Assembly: GCA_038503035.1 (NCBI GenBank)
Contig: JAVSML010024569.1
Location: 558,001 to 622,000 of the forward strand
From: Crocodylus rhombifer
Lineage: Eukaryota; Chordata; Crocodylia; Crocodylidae
DNA length: 64,000 nt
Direction of reading: 5' to 3'
Shown here piece by piece: positions 35,901-47,497 of the stretch. A model generated the notes under the pieces. It was not told the DNA's origin, made no database searches, and saw only the letters and a list, made by a program, of their open reading frames with translations. Position 1 is the stretch's first letter; the number at the start of each line of letters is the position of its first letter. The position numbers and the translations under genes were made by a program.

Positions 35901-37154
35901 TTCTTTGGCATTTAGACTGTCTTGTGCATCCTCTAAGCAACTGGCTGTGAGCAAACTGCTTTTGCATATGTGGGATAAGAGAGAGCGGCATTATACTCAC
36001 TAACTAATGATAGCAAATCAGCATCTTCCAGATAGCTTAATGAAAGTAAATATGCCATAAGTACAGACAATGTTGACTGAATCTATATCTTTAAAAAGGT
36101 TATCCAGCTTTATTATTTTAAAACTGGAGAGTGCTGATGGTGATCAGTAAATGGATTTTTTTTTTTAATCATTCACATGAAGATTATTAAAAAAAATATA
36201 CAGAATTGCAGTCACCTAGAAACACTACTGATGATTTTTTCCTAAATAATTTCAGTTGTATTTTGGTACCATAAAACAGATGACTCGCACTGACCAACAA
36301 GAACATATTGCCGGTTCTGCTTAAAACTTGGGAAGGTATTGATTAGTGTGTAGTGAAGATCATTTTTTTAACCAATATTTTGCTTTTAAGCAAGCTCAGC
36401 TCAAGAAGCAGCCCAACATATCTTCATGGATTATTCAGCTGTCCACTAGATGGCAGAATGTAACATGAAATTATTACATTGTAGATTTGTGCCCCCCCTT
36501 CCTAACATACACTTATGTAAATTGTCTCAGCTAAAATTCTATAATTAGACTAACTGCCTTTCTTTTTCTCATGTCAGAAGTTAACAATTTGCACTAAAAT
36601 TATCTCTACTATGCATGTAAAGCTACTTGAACTGTTCAAACAATAGCTAATGACCTTTTGCTGACTTCTAATGGAAAGGTCAATGCTGAAATGCATTTCT
36701 GTACTCAGTTGCTTATGATAAGCATGCCAAACTTCATCTTTCTTGCTCAGTAAGAACACCGAAATTTTGCTTACCACTGATCTTTAACAAGTGCCTTATA
36801 TTCAGTTAGAAAGAGAAGCCAAGATGGAAAACAAGGGCAGTTACTTAAAATACCTCCCAATCTGAACCACCAAACAAAGTGCTGTACTTAAGGAGTTGCA
36901 GCTCTTATGAAATACTGTATTTCCAGTGCCCATGCAAGACTTATGCTGGAAATTCTATTCTCCCACAAAAAAAAGTTACCGCAAGAAGCAGAAATCTAGT
37001 AGTCGTATTGAAACAAAATACCTGTGGGAATAAAAGTACATTTCTGATTTTTGCTTCAACTGAAAAGTGTGTTTTCATTCTTGGGTTACTGATTAACTAG
37101 TACTCAATTAAACTAGGTACCAGAAGTCTATCACCAAAAATGTCAAAGAAAGCT
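35901..37154. other. AT-rich unique sequence left of the long CR1 copy
   Basis: Nothing was recognised. The 5' truncation point of the CR1 copy near 37155 is set by where ORF2 similarity begins. Confidence 0.55.
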
Positions 37155-37156
37155 AC

Positions 37157-37747
37157 ATGTCCCTGCAAGCTGATGTTGGCGACCGGCATGGACAGCTAGA
37201 GACCCTCCGGGTAAAAATTCGTGGGGAATACGGCACAGGGGACACAACGGTGGGAGTCTACTACAGACCTCCCACTCAAAGTCCTGAGCTTGACCAGGAG
37301 TTCGCCCGGGAACTGACTGAGGCCGCTTGCTCCAGGACCTTGGTTGTCATGGGTGACTTCTATTACCCAGATATCTCCTGGGAAGATCACTCAGCAAAAT
37401 CCGAGCAGTCGCAAAGCTTTCTCTCGTGCCTGGATGACCTCTACCTGACTCAGCCCCCCTGGCTCTCCAGGGACCTAGCAGACCTCCTGTGGCTAAAAAG
37501 GAAAGCCTACAAAGGATGGAGGATGGGATTCACCTCCAAGGAGGATTACTCCACGCTGGTCCTGTCCTGCAGGGACCAAACCAGGAAAGCCAAGGCTGCA
37601 ACTGAACTCCAACTAGCTTCAGGCATCAAGGACAACAAAAAGTCCTTTTTCAGATATGTGGGGAGCCGGAGGAAAAGCAAGGGCAATGTTGGACCCCTGC
37701 TAAACCAGATGGGGCAACTGACACCCAGGAAAAAGCCAACCTATTAA
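37157..37747 (+). pseudogene. CR1 ORF2 N-terminal remnant (end of endonuclease plus pre-RT linker)
   Basis: This frame of 196 codons has the APE-type endonuclease motif as GDFYYPDI (residues 66-73), where CR1 elements normally have GDFN, so the Asn is replaced. At about residue 99 (near 37455) the text jumps from the endonuclease (CLDDLYLTQ) to a pre-RT linker (PPWLSRDL) and skips a block that CR1 ORF2 normally has: an in-frame internal deletion. The frame then runs into a stop at 37747. The matching CR1 text continues in another frame from about 37720 (DTQEKANLLNRYFASVF), so a single-base-type frameshift separates it from the RT segment. It is a dead copy. Confidence 0.88.
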
Positions 37748-37791
37748 ATAGGTACTTTGCGTCAGTCTTTCATCAGTCCCATGGGACGCCC

Positions 37792-39345
37792 ATGCCTACT
37801 ATGGGACAGGGAGATCCAGGTGATGGGGATCCCCTACCCTCCATAAATGCTGACCTCGTGAAGGAACACCTTGAGAAGCTGGATACCTTCAAGTCAGCTG
37901 GCCCTGACAATCTGCACCCCAGGGTACTCAAGGAGCTGGCGAGCGTCATAGGCCAGCCCCTGGCACGGATCTTTGAAAACTCCTGGTGCTCTGGTGTAGT
38001 GCCTGAAGACTGGAAGAAGGCCAATGTGGTGCCGATCTTCAAAAAAGGGAGGAGAGTGGATCCGGCTAACTACAGGCCCATTAGCCTGACTTGTATCCTG
38101 GGGAAGATCCTAGAAAAGTTTATTAAGGAGGCCATCCTTGAGGGACTGGCCCAGGCTAACATTCTAAGGGACAGCCAGCATGGGTTCGTTGCAGGTAGGT
38201 CTTGTTTGACCAATCTCATTTCCTTCTATGACCAGGTGACCTATCACCTGGACAAGGGAGAAGAGGTTGATGTCATATATCTTGACTTCAAAAAAGCTTT
38301 TGATCTGGTATCCCACGATCACCTCTTGGCAAAACTGGCCAGTTGTGGCCTTGGCTCCACCACCATCCGCTGGCTGGGAAATTGGCTCCGTGGTCGGACC
38401 CAGAGGGTTGTGATTGATGGTAGTCACTCATTGTGGTGCCCTGTGACCAGTGGGGTCCCTCAAGGCTCTGTCCTGGGACCCATACTGTTCAACATCTTCA
38501 TTAACGATGTGGACATTGGAGTCAGGAGTGGACTGGCCAAGTTCGCCGATGACACCAAACTTTGGGGCAAAGCATCCACGCCAGAGGACAGGCAGGTGAT
38601 CCAGGCTGACCTGGACAAGCTCAGCAAATGGGCAGACGAGAACCTCATGGTGTTTAACACCGAAAAATGCAAGGTTCTCCACCTTGGGAGGAAAAACCTG
38701 CAGCACCCTTATAGGCTCAGCAGTGCTACGTTGGTTAGCACTACAGAAGAAAGAGACTTGGGGGTCATCATTGACCACAAGATCAACTTGAGCCTGCAAT
38801 GCGATGCTGCGGCTAGTAAAGTGACCAGAACGCTGGCTTGCATCCATAGATGCTTCTTGAGCAAATCCTGGGACGTCCTTCTCCCCTTGTACTCGGCCTT
38901 GGTGAGGCCGCAGCTGGAGTACTGCCTCCAGTTTTGGGCTCCACAATTCAAAAAGGATGTGGAGAAGCTTGAGAGAGTCCAGAAGAGAGCCATGCGCATG
39001 ATCAGAGGTCAGGAAAACAGATCTTACGATGACAGGCTGAGAGACATGGGACTCTTTAGCCTGGAAAAGCATAGGCTCAGGGGTGATCTGATGGCCACCT
39101 ATAAGTTTATCAGGGGTGACCACCAGGATCTGGGGGAACGTCTGTTCACCAGAGCGCCCCAAGGGATGACAAGGTCGAACGGTCACAAACTCCTGCAAGA
39201 CCGTTTCAGGCTGGACAAAAGGAAGCATTTCTTTACTGTCCGAGCCCCCAAGGTCTGGAACAGTCTGCCAGCAGAGGTGGTTCAAGCACCTACATTGAAC
39301 ACGTTCAAGAGTAAATTGGATGCTTATCTTGCTGGGATCCTATGA
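37792..39345 (+). pseudogene. CR1 ORF2 reverse transcriptase segment, 517 codons open
   Basis: This is the RT and C-terminal part of CR1 ORF2. Motifs in order: YRPISL at residues 94-99; catalytic motif A YLDFKKAFD at 163-171 (Asp165); GVPQGSVLGP at 221-230; catalytic FADD at 251-254; the cysteine-lysine block CKVLHLGRKN; LERVQKRAMRMI; FSLEKHRLRGDL; and VWNSLPAEVV near the C-terminus. No stop interrupts it and the catalytic aspartates are intact, so it has decayed little. It cannot work as an autonomous element: the endonuclease is truncated and in another frame. The listed start is just the first ATG after the frameshift; the true frame extends left to about 37720. Confidence 0.92.
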
Positions 39346-39437
39346 CCCCAGCTGACTTCCTGCCTTTTGGGCAGGGGGCTGGACTCGATGATCTCCCAAG
39401 GTCCCTTCCAGCCCTAATGTCTATGAAATCTATGAAA

Positions 39438-42400
39438 AGACAAAAGTCTTTCTTTCACTGCTGTATACTGTGGTAAGCAAACCAAGGCCTGTACTCACCA
39501 CACAATCATCAAGAACCTTAAGAGATTTCAGGGATGGTAACATTTGGAACTGGAATTTTGTCTCAACTTGCCTCCCCACATTCTGTGGGTTACTATACAA
39601 GTATCAACACAAGGGATTTTTCTGGTTCACTTTCAGTGTGTTCTTCTGTGTGTGGAGGAGACAAAGTACATCAGGACTGTGTGACAGGGAGCCTTGCTCC
39701 CAGACAATTACTGAATAATACTTAAAGGCACTGCAGGCAAGAAAGCTTGGGCTGCTCTAGAAACAAGCACGTAATGAAAGCTAAATAAGTTTCTACTCTT
39801 AAAAAAAACATTTTCCAAAGTCATTTCCAATCAAAGACCAAATTACTGTAAAAGATATAGACAATAAAATACACCCATACCTTTTGCATCAACATGAAGG
39901 GTCACTTGGCTGATATGAGTTGCACTCAATAATAAGGCAATCCACAAGCATAATACAGAGGATCATTTTGCCTACAGAATACTATTAAACCACCATGAGA
40001 GATGTTCTAACACTGTAACTCCATTCTTCAGCCTGATTGGCCTACTGTAGCTTGGCTGCCTTCCAGTAAGACCAGCCATTTTTGAGCAACCACTGAACGA
40101 TTTTCCTGTATAACTGCTGTTAATGGGTCTATCCGTGCAAATCACTTTACTTTGTGAACTAACCTTGGCACATACTATTTGAGATCAGGATTCCAAAAGA
40201 TGAAATGAGACTGGACCTAGAGAAACATTTAAGCTTGACTGAAGATTTAAATCTAACATAGTCAAATCTGGTCTATGGCCCAACCTACTAAGAGTCTACT
40301 GGCTACAGTAATTCAGGAAAAGGGCTCATCTGTATTGAAGGGACTTTTTGCTGATATAACTTATGCTTTTCCCAATATAAGAAAACACCCAGTCAAAGAT
40401 TTTTCCTTCCCACACCACCCCCATCCTCACTAACTTAGCTACATACCAGTAACAGTTTAGACTAAGTGTAGAAAACAGCCAGTATGAATACGACAACCAG
40501 TAGTGATTAATAACCATAAGGGTTAAGATGCTGAATCCTATGCAGCTACCCCCAGCTGAGTCTATCTGCAACTTGTCCCATATAGTAACTTCACAGCTAT
40601 TCCAGCATGATTTAAAAATGGAATTTACACAGTGAAAGATTACAAATTACAGCATTTTTATTTCAGTAAGCCCCAGGGGGTACCAACATACTACTATAAC
40701 ATATAAGCACCAAGTAAAAGGCAGCCTTTACCCAGGTTATTTCTCCCTGTACTTGCATCTTCTTTCTGCAATTATTGTAACTCTCATTCCAGTGTGGCTT
40801 AGAAAGGGAATGCGCAGTGGAACAAAATATTTAACAGAAGACGTGATTAGCTGAAATGTGTCTTCATTCAAATTGTTGCTCCCAGACCACAGACTTGTTT
40901 CTCTCGCCAAATGATGAGATGCTTAACCGGTGTTCTGAGACCAATATCCTTCAAGCCAGTCCCATAAACCCACAAAGAGTTATAGGAAAAGATTTAGCAT
41001 GAGCAAAAAGAAACCTGGCTATGAAATGGTTATTTCAACAGAAAGCACTCAAGAGAAGGCTAAAGTTAACTGGGAAAGGGTGGACAAGGGGCCAAATTTT
41101 CTATTGGCTCATCACATTAAAGACAAGAGAGACTGCCTCCCTGAGCAATTGCCTTTCCAACTGCATGGGCCTTATTAAAACTGAAAACTCAAAGCACTCA
41201 TTGCAAGACAGTGATGGATTCCCCAAGTTCAACCAGCCAAAAAACATCCCAAAGGAGGGGAGGGGAGGGAAGACTTGACATTCCATGCACAGTCACATTT
41301 AAGTGAATACTTTCAGTATTAATTTGTGCACTCTCATGCCCCTTTTGAGAGAGAACATTCCCAAGGAACATGGCTCTTACCCACTTCATCTCTGCTTTCT
41401 TTATTGTCCTTTTGGAGTAAAGTGTTAAGGACCCCCAATGTGCAAGAGTTTGCTTGTAGCATTGTTATGTTCCAAGTAGGAAAAAAACGTGTTTACTCAT
41501 ATGTTCCTACTGCCTAACACATCTGAGGTTAAGAACTATGGTTTAACTTTTTCCCTTACCAAGGCAAAAAAAAAAGGATTATGATATGGTATTTAGGAAT
41601 ATCATCATCTACATTACATTTTTCTTTCCTACTTTGTATTCTGAATAAACTGAATTGCCAACAAAATGTTTTATGCTATTGATTTTTAAATTAAAAATAG
41701 CTTTCATTACTGATCATCAGCAGAAATTCATAATGAAAAAATGGATTTAATAATATTGACTACATGTTGAACCACAAGGGTTTATTGGTAATAAAACACT
41801 TAATTACCAACTCAATTATCAATAGACATAACAAATGAAGCACAGTTCTATCATTTTTGTAAGCAGTGCAAAATAAACTAGAGTGCAAAGATGACATTTA
41901 CAGTTTTTACTACTTCTACCATCCCTTTGAGAGAAAACTGGAGATACAAAAAAAGCCATCAGTCTCCCCCTTTTTGTAGTCTCTTCTCCCACTTCCTCAG
42001 GAGCTTTATTTATTCAACCCCACATGTCCTTCCCTTGTCAATGTTCTTCCATCCTTATCAGGTTAGTCTTTTACCAGTAGTTTCATCTTCCACTCCCCAA
42101 AACACATTCACTGGCAATTCAGGCTAGTCAAAAGCCCTTTGGCAAGGAATAAGATTCTTTCTTAGAAAAAGTATCTCTCTAATCCATAATAACCAGCCAC
42201 AGTTAAGCTCTCCCCCTTCCTGCAATGCTCCCACACTAGTAATAATAAGACAGCAGGAGGGCTGAATACAGACTATCCAAAGGGAGAAGAGAGAAACCTT
42301 ATTCCCTATGAAGGCCTGTTATTACTTGCCACAGGTAGAGGAGTAGAAGCTGGCCACACTCTCATCCAGAGGCTCTCTCTGGACTGAGGGCTGGAAAAAG

Positions 42401-44832
42401 GAGGGAGAGTTTCTAAAACATCATACCTCAAGAGACCTTTAGAAAAGATAAAGCTTTTGTCTGCCACTCACACATGCACACCCCTCCTTCCCCCACCCAA
42501 CACATGTGGAGCTTCCCCTTGAGCAACGCAAGTGGAATTCCCTCAAGTGGCTTGGGCAGAACATGGGGACAACCCAAGAAGAGTGTATGACAGTGAGAAC
42601 TCGGAGAGAAAGCATGTATAAGACGCATGCTTGGTTTAAAACTACACACGGATGTCGAATGGGAACCAAACCAGACAGGTTGAAAAACATGACTGCTATT
42701 AATATGTTGCATATTCAACTGCAGATACCAAAAATATACCCAAGCAAAATGCTTTCATTTTCATTGCTATCAGAAGTTGGTTGCTGGCTTTCCCAGCGTG
42801 AATTCCACAACCGACAGCAAGAAGAACAAGGTTGAAGTGACTAATCATTACTACACTTGTCAAAATAAAAGCCTAGGCTAGATTTACTAGAAACTTATCT
42901 GTTTATGGAAAAGGATGTACAGCCAGTTCCAGCTGGTGAGAACAACAGCAGCAAAAAAATCAAGGTGCTAACTTAAGTGGCTTGAAAGCTGTTTGGTTTT
43001 TTTTTGCAAAAAGCATAAAACACACCTAAGACAAAGTAGACCAGTTTATACAATGCCTCCATTACTAAATCTGTTCTTTAAAAATTGGTCTTTAACCAGA
43101 AAGAACAAATAACTGATGTAGACAATAATGTAAAAGGGTGACCATACCTGGGTTGAAAGCAACATAAAGCAGATACTTGCAAAAAAGTAATTGGAAAAAA
43201 ATGAATATTTTATATTACGAAGTCTCATAATATGCCCTCTAGAAATCTTAAGATAATGAGCTAATAAACTGTATTGAATTGCTATTTATCAAAGGCTATA
43301 TAGGAGCTCAAAAAGGTAAAGGAATTGAGGAAAAAAGCTCCTACAGATACAGTTCTGGCTCTCACAAAAGACCCTACCCATACCAGACACCCCTAAACCT
43401 CAGAGTAACAGAACTGAACAATTTGAGATGCACAGAAATGCATGAGCAACTGCAGGGTAACTGGAAACACAAAGGGCAAGTAGGATGGGTTTATATACAG
43501 GCCTGAAATTTTAAAATAATAATGTGTTTTATCCTTCCAGGATACTTTTATTGGAAATCTGAACTTGGGCAGAGGACTTTAATACTGCCACACAAAATAC
43601 TACCTAGTATTATCATTTCATGTTACATTAGATAACAGAACGAAGGATCACAAAGAAACAAACAACTAGCCATTTGGGGTAGCTGCAGTTTCAGGGATCA
43701 GCCTGCCTCTAGTTTCCTGCTGCAGCCATCCTTAAAGGCTAAAATAAAAGAAATGATGCAGAAGATACTAACAGCAGGATGTGCTGCAACCCATCAGCAA
43801 TGGAAGAGAAGCAATAAAAAAGGCCTAGAGAGGTCAGAAGTTTGAGCAGGAAATAAAGAATCAAAAAGTGAAAGTGATTCTTGATTCTGAAATGCATAAA
43901 AAAGCATGATGCTGTATGAGGTGGTATTTTGAAAATAAAGCCAATAAATTACTAGAAGCAAAAGGTGAATAAAGAATTAGATGCAATCTTACAGTATGAC
44001 TGAATGGCTAGGAAGATCTGAAAAGTTTCTGATGCAAATGCATACATCATCACAAGACAGTGAGGAATTCTCTTTGTCACTAGTAATAAAGAATCAAGAC
44101 CATCCAGCTACATTCAGCATAAATGTAGCGAATTTCAGGGCTTTGATGAGGGGAGAAAAAAACAAACAAAAAAAAAAAGGTGGAGCAGCACAACTGCTGT
44201 TTTCCCTCTATCCTAGCCTGTCAACCCTCCACCGTCCATGCTGCTGGGGTTCAGGTAACCAACAGGGAAACCAAGGCCAGAGCAGCAAGATCATATAACT
44301 ACAAAAAGAGCTAGGTTGTAGCCCATCACCAAGTATTTAGTTGATGAAAATACACGTGCCACCTTCTTCACCTAGGACTAATCTCCAGGTCACTTTTTTG
44401 TTACTGACTCAGTCCTGCTCTCAGAGAAGGCAAAGTTTTGACAAAGACTTCAAAGACAGCAGCATTGCGGGCACCAAAGGAAGAGCCTGTAGAGCTACAC
44501 TGATGCAATGTGCAGGTATTTACAGAAAATTAATAGCTTGTAACCTTTGTTAAGAAGTTCCAGGGCTGGACATCTGATTACAAGAATTAAATTACATTTG
44601 CCATTTGTTAACTTCTGATAAGCAGTGGCTATAATCGATTCATACATTTACTGTGCATTCAACTGCACCATTATGAAATGCTATATGTGAAATATGGATA
44701 TTTATCAATTGTTGCATCTGTTTCGCTGAATACTTCCTCCCATGAAGGCTAAAATAAAAAAAAGGAAATAAAAACTTTACTACCTGGGCTAAGGAGCAAG
44801 TTGTATGCTGCTTCTATATATCGCTTTTAAGG
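39438..44832. other. AT-rich unique sequence, no gene recognised
   Basis: Open frames up to about 109 codons have no family signature. No transposon termini with matching duplications were found in these 5.4 kb. Confidence 0.55.
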
Positions 44833-44960
44833 AGATGTAGTTAGCCACGTTAGTCAGAAGGCAGTTAGAAGGCAGGGTAGGGCAGTGTGTTTAAGATGAA
44901 ATGATTCAGGTAGCCTTTAAGGTGTCACCCTGTCCTGTATTTGTTCTATATGCCCATGTG
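44833..44960 (+). repeat. Interspersed repeat copy (family shared with 51843)
   Basis: The text gtagttagccacgttagtca, then gaaggcagggtagggcag and a later ctttaaggtgtcaccctg parallels the copy at 51843 (ggtagttacccatgtcagtc, gcagaaggcaaggcagagg). The same order of blocks at two distant places shows a dispersed family, perhaps a SINE or short DNA element. I cannot name it. Confidence 0.55.
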
Positions 44961-46222
44961 CATGCAAACAGTAATGCCTTTTATAGGCGAGTCCTATGTT
45001 TGACCCATGGGACATACCTTTACTGAACACATCCATGACCAGCTTGCTCTACTGTCAAATATAGACCTATGATTTAGAAAGATTTTATCATTCTACCAGA
45101 AAAAGGAAAAACAATTATATCACAAGTTTAAAAAAAAAAAAAGTCCAATATTTTAAGATGTTCTTATTTAAAAAGTATACGAACTGAATACTTATTCGCC
45201 TGCCTTCCCCCCACCTTTAGAATTCATCTTCAAAACAGCTACAGGGAAGTAGCTTACAGCAGGAAGTCTGGATTGTTATCATTCCTCCTACTATGATCAA
45301 TAGCTGAGAGAAATTAGCTGGATCCTTTGATTGTGTAGCTCCCAATTTTTGTTTTCCTATAATGGAAAAAAATATCAGTACTTAGCCCAATGGTCCAGAA
45401 AGAAAAAAAACAACGTTATTAACATTACAGAATAAAAGTAACCTCTCCATCTCCCCTCCCCCTCCAAAAAAAAATCTGAGCATTTTGTTTTTCAGCAGAA
45501 GTCTTGGCTGACGCACATGGTACAGAGACATACTTGAAGCAGGGAAGGGCTTATCTCTGATCAATGTGGAGTAAAGTTCAAAAAGAGTAAAGCCATTGAC
45601 TTATGTCAAAAATGCTGAAAGAACAGAGTAGGGGAGATACCTGCCCGGGTTACTCAGCTCTAGATTAAGTGCAACTTTGGTAGCCATTAGTATGAAAATA
45701 CTACAGCTATTTAAACGTGACAAACCCGTGTGGAAAATGAAGGGCAAACAACACTCTATAATCTTGTTGTAGATTGAATAGAAGAAGGATAAGCATGTAT
45801 ATAAAGCGTGAAGAGAAGAGTGTCAGGCAAAAAACAAAAACAAAAAAAAAACCCTGTTATGTAGGAAGACCATACGTCCTGGGCAAACCAGAACAGTCTC
45901 GACTTCTGTAATCCCATCCTGGCTGGTGGGTCAAAAGCCCCAGAGTAGAGTTCAGTGGGACGCAGAACAGCATGATCCGTAGGCAGGCAGGCCAGCAGGC
46001 ACCACTCCTGCTGGGCAGGAGAAAGAAAGACAGACTTTCAGGGTGAAGAGGGCAATTGTTCCGACTTTCTCTCAGCACCAGACAACATTATGGACTCATT
46101 GTCAGGGTATGAAAAAGAAAATGAGCTCTTCCCTCAGAAAACAAACAGGTATGCCCATGCTTTAATACATTACCATCTTTCCTTCCCCCCCATTTCTTTT
46201 CGGTATCCCATTTCGTAAGGGT

Positions 46223-46238
46223 TCTCTCTCTCTCTCTC
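46223..46238. repeat. (TC)8 microsatellite
   Basis: Eight TC units lie inside a pyrimidine-rich tract of about 80 bases (46180-46270). Confidence 0.85.
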
Positions 46239-46371
46239 CCCCTCTCACTTTTTCCTCCTTTTTTCTCTGTTCTCGTTTCCAATCTAATTTAAAGAAGAGC
46301 TGCTCTAACCCCTCTGCTCCCCAACCGATCCTCAGTGTCCTTAAGGAGAACAGTAGTAACTAGGCTCCTTC

Positions 46372-46391
46372 CATCTCGTTAAAACGAGATG
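46372..46391. repeat. Short perfect hairpin, 9-bp arms
   Basis: catctcgtt and aacgagatg are inverse complements with a 2-base spacer. No further context was recognised. Confidence 0.7.
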
Positions 46392-47016
46392 CAAGCTCTG
46401 ACACTGGGTCTACAGGAGACATAGCTTATTCCATAAATAATCCTTTTAGTAATACATTTTAAATTAGTTCAAATAAAAATAAGCTTATAGCAGCAGGGGG
46501 GAAAACAGCTTTTTTTGCAAATATAACTTCATCTGTATTAGGAATTTTGCCGGTATGAAAGTGTCAAAAAATGTGCACATTCCCACCACTAACACATCTA
46601 TTCCAGCAAAGGTTTCTGGTGTAGACCTAGATTAAGCTCTGCTGACCACTATTGCATGCATAGAGCATGAAGGATGCACCAAACTAAACTGCTTACATTT
46701 TCAGTCCAATTTATGCCTAAACCATTTCTATAAACACACACATAGAAAACCTTCTTTTGGTTTGCAGAAGAAGCAAGGTGGTAACATGCATAGGAAAGAT
46801 GGACTTAAATTTAAACAAATGACAGGGAATCAAAAAAAATCCAAATCATCATCCATTCCTAAATGCTACAGACTTTATCCATAACTGGCTGTGTTGAGGG
46901 AGAGGAGGGGTGGGGATAGAAAAGAGGAGCACTTACCACAAATCAGTTGAATTCAGTGCAACTGTTTTGTCTGTCTGCTCCTAACCCACAGTAATAAGTA
47001 CAGCTACATCATAATA

Positions 47017-47497
47017 CAGGTTACCCTTGCTTTATGCAAGTTCTTTATGTACGAATTCGCTCTTATGTGATGACCCTTTTTATACCCCAAATCCATTATT
47101 TGTGAGGCAAATTCACTCTTAAGCAATCAGTGGGGTGGAAGCCCGCAGTCAGCTGCTTTGTGCGGTACATTGTGGGAGGGACGCACACCAAAATATGGTC
47201 TCTTGTGTGGATCTGTGCTCCTAGCTCGTGGTCTGCGATGAGCGCTTCTGTCGCTGCCATCCTCATTACGATAACATTCACCACCACCCTGTGCTTGTGT
47301 GTGCTGTCTACTGTTGGTGAGTACCAAAATTGTCATGGAAGAGTGGTAGAAATAGGTCTGGGGCTCAGTACAGTCAAGGTCTTAGAACGTATCCCTATAT
47401 GTTACATTATAAAGTGGGTTCCCTTTATGCCAATTTGAGTTATGTGCCGTTTTCCAGGAACGCAAATACAGCATAAAGCGAGGGAAAACTGAACCTG
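47017..47497. mobile_element. Tigger-like (Tc1/mariner superfamily) non-autonomous element
   Basis: The left end caggttacccttgctttatg and the inverted right end caggttcagttttccctcgc followed by tttatgctg share the CAGG...CGCTTTATG pattern of Tigger/pogo-type termini. Further motifs match that class: gtacgaattcgctcttatg inside the left end and 'gggttccctttatgccaat' near the right. The dinucleotide before the left end is TA, as expected for a TA target; the right TA is not preserved. No transposase motifs remain in the interior. Confidence 0.65.

Larger units (their letters stand above)
37155..39437 (+). mobile_element. CR1-type LINE, 5'-truncated and internally deleted, with its 3' end intact
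   Basis: The element keeps the tail of the endonuclease domain, the reverse transcriptase, the C-terminal conserved region and a short 3' UTR. The UTR ends in the CR1 pattern 'cccttccagccctaatg' followed by 'tctatgaaatctatga' (about 39400-39437). There is no poly(A) tail, as expected for CR1. The 5' end is lost, the usual outcome of incomplete target-primed reverse transcription. No clear target duplication was seen. It is the best-preserved LINE in the window and so probably the youngest. Confidence 0.93.
44961..47016. other. Unassigned sequence, no gene recognised
   Basis: Around 45868 gaagaccatacgtcctgg resembles the terminus of a DNA element common in amniotes, but its other end was not found. 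A pyrimidine tract lies at 46180-46270. Confidence 0.5.

Noticed and set aside
38428..39285. Minus-strand frame of 285 codons
   Set aside because: It is the antisense shadow of the CR1 reverse transcriptase frame.
37157..39345. Reading the two CR1 frames as a host gene
   Set aside because: Endonuclease and reverse transcriptase motifs and the CR1 3' tail identify a retrotransposon.
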